A stretch of DNA of 64,000 nucleotides, from positions 11,199 to 75,198 of the forward strand of contig NMRB01002303.1 of the NCBI GenBank assembly GCA_002633025.1, read 5' to 3'. Positions 33,026 through 44,148 of this stretch are shown one piece after another. The DNA is from Notospermus geniculatus. Lineage: Eukaryota; Nemertea; Pilidiophora; Heteronemertea; Lineidae. Below the pieces are notes generated by a model that did no database searches, was not told the origin of the DNA, and worked only from the letters and a program-made list of their open reading frames with translations. The position numbers and the translations under genes are program-made. Positions within the stretch are counted from its first letter, which is position 1; each line of letters opens with the position of its first letter.

Positions 33026-34172
33026 ACGCTTCCATTCATAATATTTTTGGGTGCTACATTTGGTACGCCATGCACAGGGGATTGCACAGTCTCGTGGGTT
33101 TCTTGTATGCAGCCATTTTCTTCTTGGAGGTCAAGGTCAAGTGAGGAATCTCAAGGTCATTGTAATGAGACTTTCTACGTGGTTGATATAAGGTTAGAGA
33201 AGGTGTTTTGTACAGGTTGGATACGTAGAAAGAACCCGCTTACCCTGCGTAGGATACGTCATTCCCGACGAGAATGTGTCTTACTTCATGGGATGCAACT
33301 TTTTATTGTCGTGACGTCATCGAGGTAACTGTCGTGACGTCATCAGTTGATTACATTGGAGATTTTATAAATGGAATTTGTGGAGATTGCCGGCTCGCCG
33401 TTTTGGATATTACAATGTACGCACATCATTCGATATCTCGTTATTTTGTCCTCTTTCTATCACGCTGTATAGATTATATATATTCATGTTTTATTTTGGG
33501 TAAACGCGTTCATATAAAGACTTTTTCCAGAGGTCGGAGTGTCACGTGACCAACGGAATGTGTATTTTATCGCTATTATCGGGATATTACACCAAAACTA
33601 TCATTCCAAGCAACCTGTGGAGCCTGAGATTCATTGAACGCCCTCTTTTGATTGACTGACGAAATACAGGTATGATCTAAAAAGTGGAATCGAATCGGAA
33701 TATGAGAGGAACGAAAGATTGTTCAAATATACACGCTTCAGATCGCGCAGAAAAATACCAGTTTCAGAATTTCAGTTTCAATCAGTTGCTTGAAGATATA
33801 TTTTTTTTGAGATTTCCTTTAGAAGTTTCGGATGCGAGGTGAAGGAAGCCACACCCACATATGATTCATTCCAAATTAGTTTACAAACCTGATCATGCAG
33901 CATTTGTTTGATGGGGAAATACTGATACAGAATCTTGATTGGTCAACGTGCCATCACATGACCATCGTTAACCGAGGATACGACATCTATCAAACGAGAC
34001 GTCACTTACGAATCCGAGATCCGCCGCTAGCTTGGACAAGTTACATCGCCATCTATAGGGAAGTAGGAGGGTTTGGATAGCTCAATGCTTATCGGTGTAA
34101 TGTTTTTCAGTGTGACATCCATTGATTGTGGCACCTACTCGTTTCTCAGCGTGTCGCTTCTTGAAAAATGTC
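33026..34172. other. Putative 3' UTR and intergenic DNA (D1)
   Basis: Follows the stop codon of the 98-residue gene and is about 98% identical to D2. Frames at 33047-33328 and 33274-33549 are conserved in D2 only because the DNA is young. CRE-like TGACGTCA palindromes occur at about 33313 and 33335. Confidence 0.45.
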
Positions 34173-34281
34173 TGGGGCCGTATGCACAAAACATCTTAAG
34201 TGTAAAATTTCCCTTAAACTATTGTTCCAAACAAAAGACAAGCGAAGTTTTACACTTAAGATGTTTTTGCATACGGCCTCT
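34173..34281. mobile_element. Small MITE, GGGGCCGTATGCA ends (D1)
   Basis: About 109 bp. The arms GGGGCCGTATGCACAAAACA and TTTTGCATACGGCC are inverted, with CATCTTAAGTGTAAAA in both arms. Also in D2 (41397-41506). Confidence 0.75.
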
Positions 34282-34473
34282 GGTTTCTCTTGCCTATAGG
34301 TCACACTGCCACGCGGGTCACACTGAAAAACACCAACTGGCATGACTGGTCGCCGGCCTATCTGTGTGTACTGGTAATAAGAATATATACAGTCATGTAC
34401 GTACATGTTGTGGAATGCAGAAGTTTCGCTAGCAACCATCTTGCCAAAATTAGGTTATCGTCATGGGATTTCC

Positions 34474-34722
34474 CGTTCTTGACCACCACACCCGTGCTGA
34501 CCCAGTTCATGTAGTTGTTGACTCAACTCGAGAACGGCAGTCTCGAACGCCGATAACGCAACCCGAGTCGGGCCAAGAACGTACTATTCTTGTCAACCCT
34601 CAGCTGAGTTGGGAGTGAGAAGAACACGTTCTTGACCCGACTCGGGTTGTGTTCTCGGCGTTCGAGAGAGTGCCGTTCTCGAGTTGAGTCGAACTGGGTC
34701 AGCACGATTGTGGTCAAGAACG
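34474..34722. mobile_element. Fold-back MITE, CGTTCTTGACC ends (D1)
   Basis: About 249 bp, palindromic over nearly its full length, with repeated words GAACGGCA, GACTCAACTCGAG and CCCGACTCGGG. Also in D2 (41695-41940). Confidence 0.82.
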
Positions 34723-35125
34723 GAGGATTCGAACACGCCCACGATGGCGCTAGCGATCTAAAGAAAGGTATTACAAACTGCGTACACAGGCCTATATAGC
34801 TAATCTCACGATCTGTCTCTTTGTACCATTTTTCATCTTGCCTAGTGAAGGCCTGTACATACATGTATGCTAAATTTTTATCACAATAATACTCATCCGA
34901 CCATTGTGTAGGCCTACTTCATCTGTGAAAGGATTCAACGGGAATTAAAGGCTTAAGAAAGCGTATCCTGGAGGTACGTACTTTCAATGACAAAAGCAAG
35001 ATCTCCATCGGACAAACTGTGTGCATAGGCTGGATATGGAATACCTAAACTTTTACTGTGGTGATGTTGGGATAACCAAATAGCCAGGCCTTTTCCTTTC
35101 ATGCTTATTGTATTTATGACCAGGA

Positions 35126-36043
35126 ATGAAGGCGTCAGTGACATTCTTGGTCTGGGCTTTGGCCATTTACATTGTAACAGTCGTCATATTCATTCTACTG
35201 AACCTATCATGGACCGCACAGGATGCGATGAGACCCTCTGAAGCAGTGTTCAGTTTACCTCCCCGTGCCAAGATGGCTACACAATCGCCGTGCGCTCCGG
35301 ACTACAAGGGACACAAGCTGGGATTACATCTTGTGACGTATTTCCGGAGCTTTTCAACCGATATTTCGGTGGTTGACCGGGAGAGTTACAGCCGTTATGT
35401 GGCTTTAAAAGTTCAAGAACGTGACGTCATGACAACGTTGCTAAGGAACTTACGAAATCCGAACATTACACAAGTTCACTTGATTCACACTGAAAATGCG
35501 GTACCGTTGATCAAGGGCGCAATCAAGGGATGCATCACCAAAAAACTTAAACCGCACAAAATAAAGAAATCTAGGATAGTTTACAGCGATATTTTCAAAT
35601 ACATAAACGTTAACAATCTGCACCGCCATCTATTGATGGTTGCTAGCAGTGATGTTTACCTTGGCGACGGATTTCATTTGATAAAAGGAGACCGACTGGG
35701 CGAAAGAAACATGGTTTACGCCTTGACAAGACGGGGGACACGCGTGCGGGGGTGTGTTTCCAGGGATCAATGCGGGGACTTCAATCAGTACACCGGATCG
35801 CACGATGCTTTTGTATTTAACCTCACGCATCGAGTGACAAAGGGCGTCATCCGTGAGATGAACGTCAACCCCGAGTTGCTTTACGCTCAGAATGGTTTGA
35901 TATGGATCTTGAAGACAAAGTTGAAGCTTGTCGTTCGGAACCCTTGCAAGGTTATCCACGTACATAAGGCCAACTGTGAGGAGGTTAAGGGAGAAAGGGT
36001 GAGATATCGAGGACATGGCTTGGCTCCCTTTTCAGGACTTTGA
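35126..36043 (+). CDS. Type II membrane glycosyltransferase-like protein, copy 1
   Basis: A single-exon 305-residue frame. A splice acceptor-like tract (ttgtatttatgaccag) lies just before the ATG, so a 5' UTR intron is likely. Residues 7-27 (FLVWALAIYIVTVVIFILLNL) form a signal anchor after a short basic N-terminus, placing the rest in the Golgi lumen. The body shows the pattern of a poorly named GT-A-like family: NLRNPNITQVHLI (108-120), VASSDVYLGDGF (172-183, a 'NADIY'-like, DxD-like motif), YALTRRG (198-204), a C-x5-C pair (210, 216), GSHDAFVFN (224-232), and RNPCKVIHVHK near the end (271-281). N-glycosylation sequons are at N113 and N232. The sugar donor and acceptor cannot be read from sequence. 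The family link is by remembered motif pattern, not by a search. Confidence 0.75.
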   Translation: MKASVTFLVWALAIYIVTVVIFILLNLSWTAQDAMRPSEAVFSLPPRAKMATQSPCAPDYKGHKLGLHLVTYFRSFSTDISVVDRESYSRYVALKVQERDVMTTLLRNLRNPNITQVHLIHTENAVPLIKGAIKGCITKKLKPHKIKKSRIVYSDIFKYINVNNLHRHLLMVASSDVYLGDGFHLIKGDRLGERNMVYALTRRGTRVRGCVSRDQCGDFNQYTGSHDAFVFNLTHRVTKGVIREMNVNPELLYAQNGLIWILKTKLKLVVRNPCKVIHVHKANCEEVKGERVRYRGHGLAPFSGL

Positions 36044-37179
36044 GAAATGTCGCCAAAAGCAGACACGATTGGCTTACATTTGATGATGAAGGAAGCGCAG
36101 AACTCAAGAGTCCAACATTCCACGTAACCCATCGTGGTCCCCTATTGACGATGTTTTCCAATCGTGTACGTCATATTAACGGTACTTTTCACAGGCAGGG
36201 CATTTTCAGTATCAACATTCAAACTTCCAATACGAATATAGGCCTAACAACCATATCCTTCACAAGACTATGCTTTGTGACGAAGTTTGGCTTGAAATGT
36301 CAATAGGTCACCCATTTTGGGCCTCACAAGCTGAGAGGTTGGTTCTCGATCTCACCGACAGGACTATACTCAGATCGGTAGCGCCTGTCGTCCGTAAACA
36401 GACTGGGCCGTCACGCGATACCGTGATTCGCGCTTTACCGTGACTTCCGTGGTGAAAAGAGGAAGTGGATCGAATGTGGCGCAACCGCAAAACTGCTCGC
36501 CGAGCATGGTGGGAATGGTGTTCGCGCTGCAGCGTGATATCACGGGGCAGTTGAAGTCAACGTTTTACAATGGTTTACCTGTGAAAATTACAACAACAAT
36601 CGCGGCTAACCGAGGCCACCCGAAGATAAGAGACTTTAGCACGTCTAATTTCATAAAAGCGTCAATCGTTTAAAAAAAGCGTCATTTTGAAATGACCTGT
36701 CCAAATGCAATCTCTATCATCTTATCTACATACCTGAACTGAATTTCAGGCTTTGCAGGCGTTTATGGCGCCGAAAATGGCATATAATGCAGGTAGGCAT
36801 GGCAGGCCTGCCATTACGGCTGTCGAGGTAAATTTCGGTCGAAAATTGCCTCTAAAATCTTTAAACGTGAGTATGACACAGTGAATTCTTGCTTGTTTAT
36901 TGACAAAAATTGTATAAGTTTCCGTCCCCTCCACGCAGGATTGTAGGTGTTTTCTGCCGAAACAAATATTGTATTTTGTACAGTCATTGCGCGGTTGGGC
37001 GCGACAAAGTCACGTGCACGTTTCCATCACGGTACCGCGTGACGGCCCAGTCTGGTAAACACGCGATCGGCTGCTTGTCGGCCGATCACGTGATCAAAGA
37101 CAGGTAGTCCTGCCGGTGACATTGGTAACTAAACCAATCTCACAGCTGATCCAGCGGCTCAGTGACTTCACGGCAATCT
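36044..37179. other. 3' flank of the glycosyltransferase-like gene (D1)
   Basis: Partly collinear with D2 (43795-44800). The two units diverge at 36400-37050, where D1 has about 600 bp not matched in D2. No further exon is recognised. Confidence 0.4.
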
Positions 37180-37463
37180 CGTACCCAGAGATTCGTTACG
37201 CTCGGGCCGAGGTTGTAGGTCGCTCCACTAATCTCTGGAGACGGCTGGCTATTTACGCCTAAAGGCGGTGACAGACTAGCGCGTAAGCAACGCGTCGGGA
37301 AGCGGTCAACCAATCAGAGAGGCTTTAATTAACACGGACCGAAACACCTTCCGAAGAATCTGATTGGCGGAACGCCTGCACGACGTGTAGTCCGTAGCCG
37401 TCTCCAGAGATTAGAGAAGCGACCTACAACCTCGGCTCGAGCGTAACGAATCTCTGGATACGA
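37180..37463. mobile_element. D1-only fold-back MITE, CGTACCCAGAGATTCG ends
   Basis: About 284 bp. The arms CGTACCCAGAGATTCGTTAC and GTAACGAATCTCTGGATACG are inverted, with AGGTTGTAGGTCGC and ATCTCTGGAGACGGCT in both arms. The matching place in D2 (about 44842-44870) has no such element. Confidence 0.8.
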
Positions 37464-38115
37464 AATTATGACTTCAGGCCACACTTACGTCTAACGTACG
37501 TCACTACAGACGTAACTTGGAGTTTAATTAATGCAAATTATTGTACTTATTTGCGGCGTTATTATAGCTATATCAGATTCATATTCTTTCTAATTGTCTA
37601 CATGAACCTCATCGGTGTAAGTTTATTTGGTTTCTTCTTTCTGCTGCACTACAGTATAGTTTACGTCACGTCATTGTCATTTTGTTTGAAAAACAAGATT
37701 TGTGAAAAAAAAACGATCCGAGTTCATTTTATTTTGCGTGTTCGATTACTTCCACCGGCCAGACACTAGCGCTTTCTCAGACATGCGCATTGGAGGCCAA
37801 TAAAAGAACGCTGTCGTGTTAGACACGAGTAAAGTGTCATGGCGGATGCACTCTGATTGGCTGATTGTCCGCCATGACACTTTTCATTTTGCACGACGCC
37901 GATGTATGGATCGATGTATGCGAGGGCTGTGTGCATCTACATTCGGAAGTGACATCATGCTCTGCATGCTGGGATACTTCCCGAAGTAACCGGCTCAGGA
38001 GGGAGGGTTAGTAGCGCCTGCGTGACAGGCTCAACTTGGAGAACTTCCGGTAAATAAAACGCTGTCGTGTATGCGCGAGTAAGTTTTCGAACACGCTAAT
38101 TGCGTACATGTACTT

Positions 38116-38272
38116 CCCAATCGACGTCATCTTCGGAGGTACTCGGCTACATTCGGGCGGCCATCGTAACCTACCTCGACTGTATATAGGAGCCTCGGCG
38201 TAGTAANGTTTTTACCTCGCTCCTCTTCATCCGCTCAAGGAGCGAGCAGTAAGAACGCCTGATATTCTCAGG
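38116..38272. other. Spacer between D1 and D2
   Basis: Joins the two duplicated units. One ambiguous base lies at 38206. Confidence 0.6.
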
Positions 38273-38884
38273 ATGTGGCGCTGCGAGCGATGTGACCATC
38301 CTGAAAACATGCACTGACGAAGCGAGCGAGCGCTAAGAACCCCTGATGTTTTCTGGATGGACAGTGACAGAACTTTCTTTTTTCTAATGTTATTTCCATT
38401 CATTTATTCTCCACCCGGGGTTCTCCAACTCACGCCTGACAACCGAAGCTATACCACACAAGATTCCTCTTCCCGAACTGCACGGCGTGCGGGAGATCGG
38501 CCTAGCAGGGCAGAGATTGCCGTGAGTTTAATCACCTCACCGAAGTCTCTACCCATCTGCTCCCAGTTGCGGCCAGCACATAAACACCTCGTTAGCTCCC
38601 GCACCACGAACATTTGAAGTTCCCCTAAGGAGCGTGAGACCGATGTCATGCGATCATGGTGTCACAGTGTTGTCATTAATGGAGGACTTAGCCACTCTGG
38701 AGGTGTCTAACTCTCTCCTTTACCCTATTCTCGACACTTCCTATTGGATTCTTTAGTTCCGATCACGACTACGCCGAGTATTTTTGGCCATCTTCGGCCC
38801 GAGGTTGAAGGTGTTGGGCATCCGATATTTCGACAATGACTGAGCTAGTATGTCGGACAGGCTTCCCAGAACGAGGCTCTGCGT

Positions 38885-39255
38885 GCAGAAAGAGACATGA
38901 TGTAGAGGTAGAGACATGATATCACCCACACTTAGATGATGCCCATTTCGATTATGCAATGATCTACAATGTAGATGATCAGAGGTCAAGGTCAAGGTCA
39001 AAGTCAAACATGATAATTTGAAATATCTCTGCCTGTGGTAGAGGTAGCGGCATGATGTCATCCACACTTTCGGTATTGAGGATGCCCATTACGATTACGC
39101 AATGACCTTGATGATCAGAGGTCATTATCAAGGTCAAACTTGATAATTTGAAATATTTCTGCCTGTGTAGAGGTAGAGGCATGCTATCACCCATACTTAG
39201 GTTATTGAGGATGCCCATTTCAATTATGCAATAACCTTGATGATCAGAATCATGG
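38885..39255. repeat. ~130 bp tandem repeat with GTCAAG core, D2
   Basis: Counterpart of 31640-32040. Only about two TCAAGGTCA words remain in the hexamer block, against six in D1. Confidence 0.85.
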
Positions 39256-39346
39256 TGTGACATTATGACAATTGCCATTCTTATCCAATGAACCTACGGG
39301 AACCGTATGACATTTTCAATGTCCTCTTGTTATTTTCTGCTTTCAG

Positions 39347-40253
39347 ATGAGTGTTCCTAGTACTATAGCGGCCTCTGGCCAGTCAGGCGGCTACAGACCT
39401 CCATCACATCGGAAACCCAGCAGTTCCAGTATAGAAAAACACAAAATCGACGCCATAGAAAAAGAAAGAAGGTAGGAGAGTAATTGGATTTTATCAAATT
39501 GTCTGCTGAGGATAAGATTGTTCAGACGATTAGGGCACTTTCCTATCAACGTTTATTGATTGGGTACAATACTTTTTCAGAAAATGTTTTGGTAGATTAA
39601 GCATTTTGTTGGAAATTTTAAACTAGAAGTGGATTAATGTCAACGTAACGTGACAGAAAATAGGCTTAAGTTCGATTCACGCTGTTAACGTTTTGTTGAA
39701 AGCTTTTCAATATGCTGAATAAAAGCTTACACGTCATGTACACGAACATGTAATAGGGAGATTTAGAAATCAACGATAAACGTAAACTTTACGACAACAT
39801 TATTTTTCATACTACACATTAACCAGATTGTATATTGCATTTTCGGTACAAAAATAACGTTGTCGTTAACGTTTACGTTGATCGTTCGATTTCTAAACCT
39901 CACCATTGTTTGCAAGCCATCGGCCCCGAACGTGTGAATTCAGCAGTGTGAAGCGTGCATGCTACACTGAGCATTCTCGAACTTACGTTGAAAGCACTGC
40001 AACTCCTGGATATCGGCCTGTTTTTTCCAGCCTCCCCCACCCCGCTGATAGATAATTGTTTTTGATCATGATTGCTTACAGGAAAGAAAAAAAGAAACAA
40101 AGCGCCGGAAGTGGCGGCGGAGGTGGAAGCGGTGGCGGAAGTCCGAGCAGCGGTAGCAAGAAATCCTGTTTGATCAGCATCGTGGCAGCCTCGTTCTGGA
40201 TCGGTATCGTTCTATTGCAGACGATATGTGACCAGGGATCGCCGTGGAAATAG
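39347..40253 (+). CDS. Two-exon gene: 98-residue Gly-rich tail-anchored protein, copy 2
   Basis: Exons 39347-39471 and 40082-40253, with splice sites identical to copy 1. The encoded protein is identical; I see two coding differences (CAA/CAG for Gln12 and TTT/TTC for Phe80), both silent. The intron (610 bp) keeps the TA-flanked MITE at 39756-39903. As in copy 1, the ATG abuts a splice acceptor, so upstream exons are expected. Confidence 0.7.
39756..39903. mobile_element. MITE GGGAGGTTT-1, inside the intron (D2)
   Basis: Counterpart of 32529-32676. The right TA has decayed to CA. Confidence 0.82.
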
Positions 40254-41396
40254 ACGCTTCCATTCATAATATTTTTGGGTGCTACATTTGGTACGCCATG
40301 CACAGGGGATTGCACAGTCTCGTGGGTTTCTTGTATGCAGCCATTTTCTTCTTGGAGGTCAAGGTCAAGTGAGGAATCTCAAGGTCATTGTAATGAGACT
40401 TTCTACGTGGTTGATATAAGGTTAGAGAAGGTGTTTTGTAGAGGTTGGATACGTAGAAAGAGCCCGCTTACCCTGCGTAGGATACGTCATTCCCGACGAG
40501 AATGTGTCTTACTTCATGGGATGCAACTTTTTATTGTCGTGACGTCATCGAGGTAACTGTCGTGACGTCATCAGTTGATTACATTGGAGATTTTATAAAT
40601 GGAATTTGTGGAGATTGCCGGCTCGCCGTTTTGGATATTACAATGTACGCACATCATTCGATATCTCGTTATTTTGTCCTCTTTCTATCACGCTGTATAG
40701 ATTATATATATTCATGTTTTATTTTGGGTAAACGCGTTCATATAAAGACTCTTTCCAGAGGTCGGAGTGTCACGTGACCAAAGGAATGTGTATTTTATCA
40801 CTATTATCGGGATATTGCACCAAGACTATCATTCCAAGCAACATGTGTGGGAGCCTGAGATTCATTGAACGCCCTCTTTTGACTGACCGACGAAATACAG
40901 GTATAATATAAAAAGTGGAATCGAATCGGAATATGAGAGGAACGAAAGATTGTTCAAATATACAAGCTTCAGATCGCGCAGAAAAATACCAGTTTCAGAA
41001 TTTCAGTTTCAATCAGTTGCTTGAGGATATATTTTTTGGGAGACTTCCTTTAGAAGCTTCGGTGCGAGGTGAAGAAAGCCACACCCACATATGATTCATT
41101 CCAAATTAGTTTACAAGCCTGATCATGCGGCATTTGTTTGATGGCGAAATACTGAATCTTGATTGGTCAACGTGCCATCACATGACCATCGTTATACGAG
41201 GATACGACATCTATCGAACGAGACGTCACTTACGAATCCGAAATCCGCCGCTAGCTTGGGCAAAGTAACATCGCCATCTATAGGGAAGTAGGAGGGTTTG
41301 GATAGCTCAATGCTTATCGGTGTAATGTTTTTCAGTGTGACATTCATTGATTGTGGCACCTACTCGTTTCTCAGCGTGTCGCTTCTTGAACAATGT
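40254..41396. other. Putative 3' UTR and intergenic DNA (D2)
   Basis: Counterpart of 33026-34172 with small indels. No additional gene seen. Confidence 0.45.
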
Positions 41397-41506
41397 CTGG
41401 GGCCGTATGCACAAAACATCTTAAGTGTAAAATTTCCCTTAAACTATTGTTCCAAACAAAAGACAAGGGAAGTTTTACACTTAAGATGTTTTTGCATACG
41501 GCCCCT
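41397..41506. mobile_element. Small MITE, GGGGCCGTATGCA ends (D2)
   Basis: Counterpart of 34173-34281. Here the right end keeps GGCCCC, so the terminal repeats match better than in D1. Confidence 0.75.
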
Positions 41507-41694
41507 GGTTTCTCTTGCCTATAGGTCACACTGCCACGCGGGTCACACTGAAAAACACCAACTGGCATGACTGGTCGCCGGCCTATCTGTGTGTACTGGT
41601 AATACGAATATATACAGTCATGTACATGTTGTGGAATGCAGAAGTTTCGCTAGCAACCATCTTGCCAAAATTAGGTTATCGTCATGGGATTTCC

Positions 41695-41940
41695 CGTTCT
41701 TGACCACACCCGTGCTGACCCAGTTCATGTAGTTGTTGACTCAACTCGAGAACGGCAGTCTCGAACGCCGATAACGCAATCCGAGTCGGGCCAAGAACGT
41801 ACTATTCTTGTCAACCCTCCGCTGAGTTGGGAGTGAGAAGAACACGTTCTTGACCCGACTCGGGTTGTGTTCTCGGCGTTCGAGAGAGTGCCGTTCTCGA
41901 GTTGAGTCGAACTGGGTCAGCACGATTGTGGTCAAGAACG
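41695..41940. mobile_element. Fold-back MITE, CGTTCTTGACC ends (D2)
   Basis: Counterpart of 34474-34722, 246 bp, with a 3 bp shorter left arm. Confidence 0.82.
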
Positions 41941-41987
41941 GAGGATTCGAACACGCCCACGATGGCGCTAGCGATCTAAAGAAAGGT

Positions 41988-42502
41988 CATTCGGAACGAC
42001 CTGAGGCGAACTGCTTATCTATCCACTCGGCGGCGCATTTCACCTCGGACACAAGTCCAAGGCAGCCATGTTGTTATTTTGGCAAGATGGTTGCTAGCGA
42101 AACTTCTGCATTCCACAACATGTACATGACTGTATATATTCGTATTACTATAAACCCACACATTATTGTTATCAACAAACCCACGTGACCGACCGTGGGA
42201 CTATTTTCGCCGAATTTTGGCCTGCTAAGATATCCAACCTTATTTCCTGGATAAGTTGAGGCATATTATATATAAACTTACCGATATCTCACCCAATCTG
42301 CTAATTATTGATCAATAACGCAACGTTTTTGTGTGACCTATTTCGTTCAAGCGCAGGGTGTGATGAGGCGACCGCATCCAAAGCCACAGAAACTGAAGGC
42401 AATCACTGCGCATTCAAGATGGTTGCCTTGGAATTGTGTCCGAGGGGAAATGCGAGCCGTCACGGAAATTGCCGAGCAGTTTGCCTTCGGAAGTTCCGAA
42501 TG
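41988..42502. mobile_element. D2-only Mutator-like element with 9 bp target duplication
   Basis: Ends CATTCGGAACGACCTGAGGC and GCCTTCGGAAGTTCCGAATG are imperfect inverted repeats of about 28 bp. The 9-mer aagaaaggt flanks both sides (41979-41987, 42503-42511) and occurs once at the empty site in D1 (34761-34769). A 9 bp duplication is typical of Mutator-like elements. 515 bp, no transposase. It contains a 71 bp inverted copy of host sequence from about 41598-41675. Confidence 0.85.
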
Positions 42503-42876
42503 AAGAAAGGTATTACAAACTGCGTACACAGGCCTATATAGCTAATCTCACGATCTGTCTCTTTGTACCATTTTTCATCTTGCCTAGTGAAGGCCTGTAC
42601 ATACATGTATGCTAAATTTTTATCACAATAATACTCATCCGACCATTGTGTAGGCCTACGTCATCTGTGAAAGGATTCAACGGGAATTAAAAGCTTTAAG
42701 AAAACGTATCCTGGAGGTACGTACTTTCAATCATGACAAAAGCAAGATATCCAAGTACTCGGACAAACTGTGTACATAGGCTGGATATGGAACACCTAAA
42801 CTTTTACTGTGGAGATGTTGGAATAACCAAATAGCCAGGCCTTTTCCGTTCGTGCTTATTATATTTACGACCAGGA

Positions 42877-43794
42877 ATGAAGGGGTCACTGACATTCTTG
42901 GTCTGGGCTTTGGCCATTTACATTGTAACAGTCGTCATATTCATTCTACTGAACCTATCATGGACCGCACAGGATGCGATGAGACCCTCTGAAGCAGTGT
43001 TCAGTTTACCTCCCCGTGCCAAGATGGCTACACAATCGCCGTGCGCTCCGGACTACAAGGGACACAAGCTGGGATTACATCTTGTGACGTATTTCCGGAG
43101 CTTTTCAACCGATATTTCGGTGGTTGACCGGGAGAGTTACAGCCGTTATGTGGCTTTAAAAGTTCAAGAACGTGACGTCATGACAACGTTGCTAAGGAAC
43201 TTACGAAATCCGAACATTACACAAGTTCACTTGATTCACACTGAAAATGCGGTACCGTTGATCAAGGGCGCAATCAAGGGATGCATCACCAAAAAACTTA
43301 AACCGCACAAAATAAAGAAATCTAGGATAGTTTACAGCGATATTTTCAAATACATAAACGTTAACAATCTGCACCGCCATCTATTGATGGTTGCTAGCAG
43401 TGATGTTTACCTTGGAGACGGATTTCATTTGATAAAAGGAGACCGACTGGGCGAAAGAAACATGGTTTACGCCTTGACAAGACGGGGGACACGCGTGCGG
43501 GGGTGTGTTTCCAGGGATCAATGCGGGGACTTCAATCAGTACACCGGATCGCACGACGCTTTTATATTTAACCTCACGCATCGAGTGACAATGGGCGCTA
43601 TCCGTGAGATGAACGTCAACCCTGAGTTGCTTTACGCTCAGAATGCTTTGATATGGATCTTGAAGACAAAGTTGAAGCTTGTCGTTCGGAACCCTTGTAA
43701 GGTTATCCACGTACATAAGGCCAACTGTGAGGAGGTAAAGGGAGAAAGGGTGAGATATCGAGGGCATGGCTTGGCTCCCTTTTCAGGACTTTGA
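42877..43794 (+). CDS. Type II membrane glycosyltransferase-like protein, copy 2
   Basis: 305 residues, same architecture and motifs as copy 1. Six amino-acid differences: A3G, V5L, V230I, K239M, V241A and G257A. About 525 bp from codon 6 to the SSDVYLGD motif are identical at nucleotide level, whereas the last ~370 bp hold a dozen substitutions, about half silent. All putative catalytic motifs are kept in both copies, so both look functional. Confidence 0.75.
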   Translation: MKGSLTFLVWALAIYIVTVVIFILLNLSWTAQDAMRPSEAVFSLPPRAKMATQSPCAPDYKGHKLGLHLVTYFRSFSTDISVVDRESYSRYVALKVQERDVMTTLLRNLRNPNITQVHLIHTENAVPLIKGAIKGCITKKLKPHKIKKSRIVYSDIFKYINVNNLHRHLLMVASSDVYLGDGFHLIKGDRLGERNMVYALTRRGTRVRGCVSRDQCGDFNQYTGSHDAFIFNLTHRVTMGAIREMNVNPELLYAQNALIWILKTKLKLVVRNPCKVIHVHKANCEEVKGERVRYRGHGLAPFSGL

Positions 43795-43939
43795 GAAATG
43801 TCGCCAAAAGCAGACACGATTGGCTTACATTTGGTGATGAAGGAAGCGCAGAACTCAGGAGACCACACATTCCACGTAACCCATCGTGGTCCCTTATTAA
43901 TGATGTTTTCCAATCGTGTAGGTACCTATGTCATTTATA

Positions 43940-44148
43940 AAGGAGCACGGTAGTGGATTTCAAATGCGTTATTTGACTGTCGACGTAGAGGGAGCCACCT
44001 AGCGGCAGTAAGACGAACAACAAAAATGCATTACAAAATGTACGTAGTAAATCAGGTCAATTCGCCGACAACGTAGTTGGTCCCTGGGTTGGAGGGTGGC
44101 ACGGTGGCGCCGGCTGTCGAGAAAAAAAGTGGCAATACCGTGGTCCTT
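43940..44148. mobile_element. D2-only MITE, AAGGACCACGG ends, TA duplication
   Basis: 209 bp. Left AAGGAGCACGGTA, right TACCGTGGTCCTT, flanked by TA on both sides. The empty site in D1 is the single TA in catattaacgg (36177-36178). The truncated relative at 8915 shares GGAGCCACCTAGCGGCAGTA. Confidence 0.85.

Larger units (their letters stand above)
31010..38115. repeat. Tandem duplication unit D1 (7.1 kb)
   Basis: Collinear with D2 (38273-45525) from gtggcgctgcgagcgatgtg to gagtaagttttcgaaca, with about 160 bp between the units. Carries two genes (32121-33025 and 35126-36043). D1-only insertion: 37180-37463. It lacks the D2 insertions at 41988-42502 and 43940-44148. Confidence 0.92.

Noticed and set aside
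33047-33549. Frames downstream of the 98-residue gene, conserved in D2
   Set aside because: They lie after the stop codon, overlap each other, and include substitutions that change residues; treated as 3' UTR.
35630-36016. 128-codon minus-strand frame, conserved in D2
   Set aside because: Antisense shadow of the glycosyltransferase-like gene.
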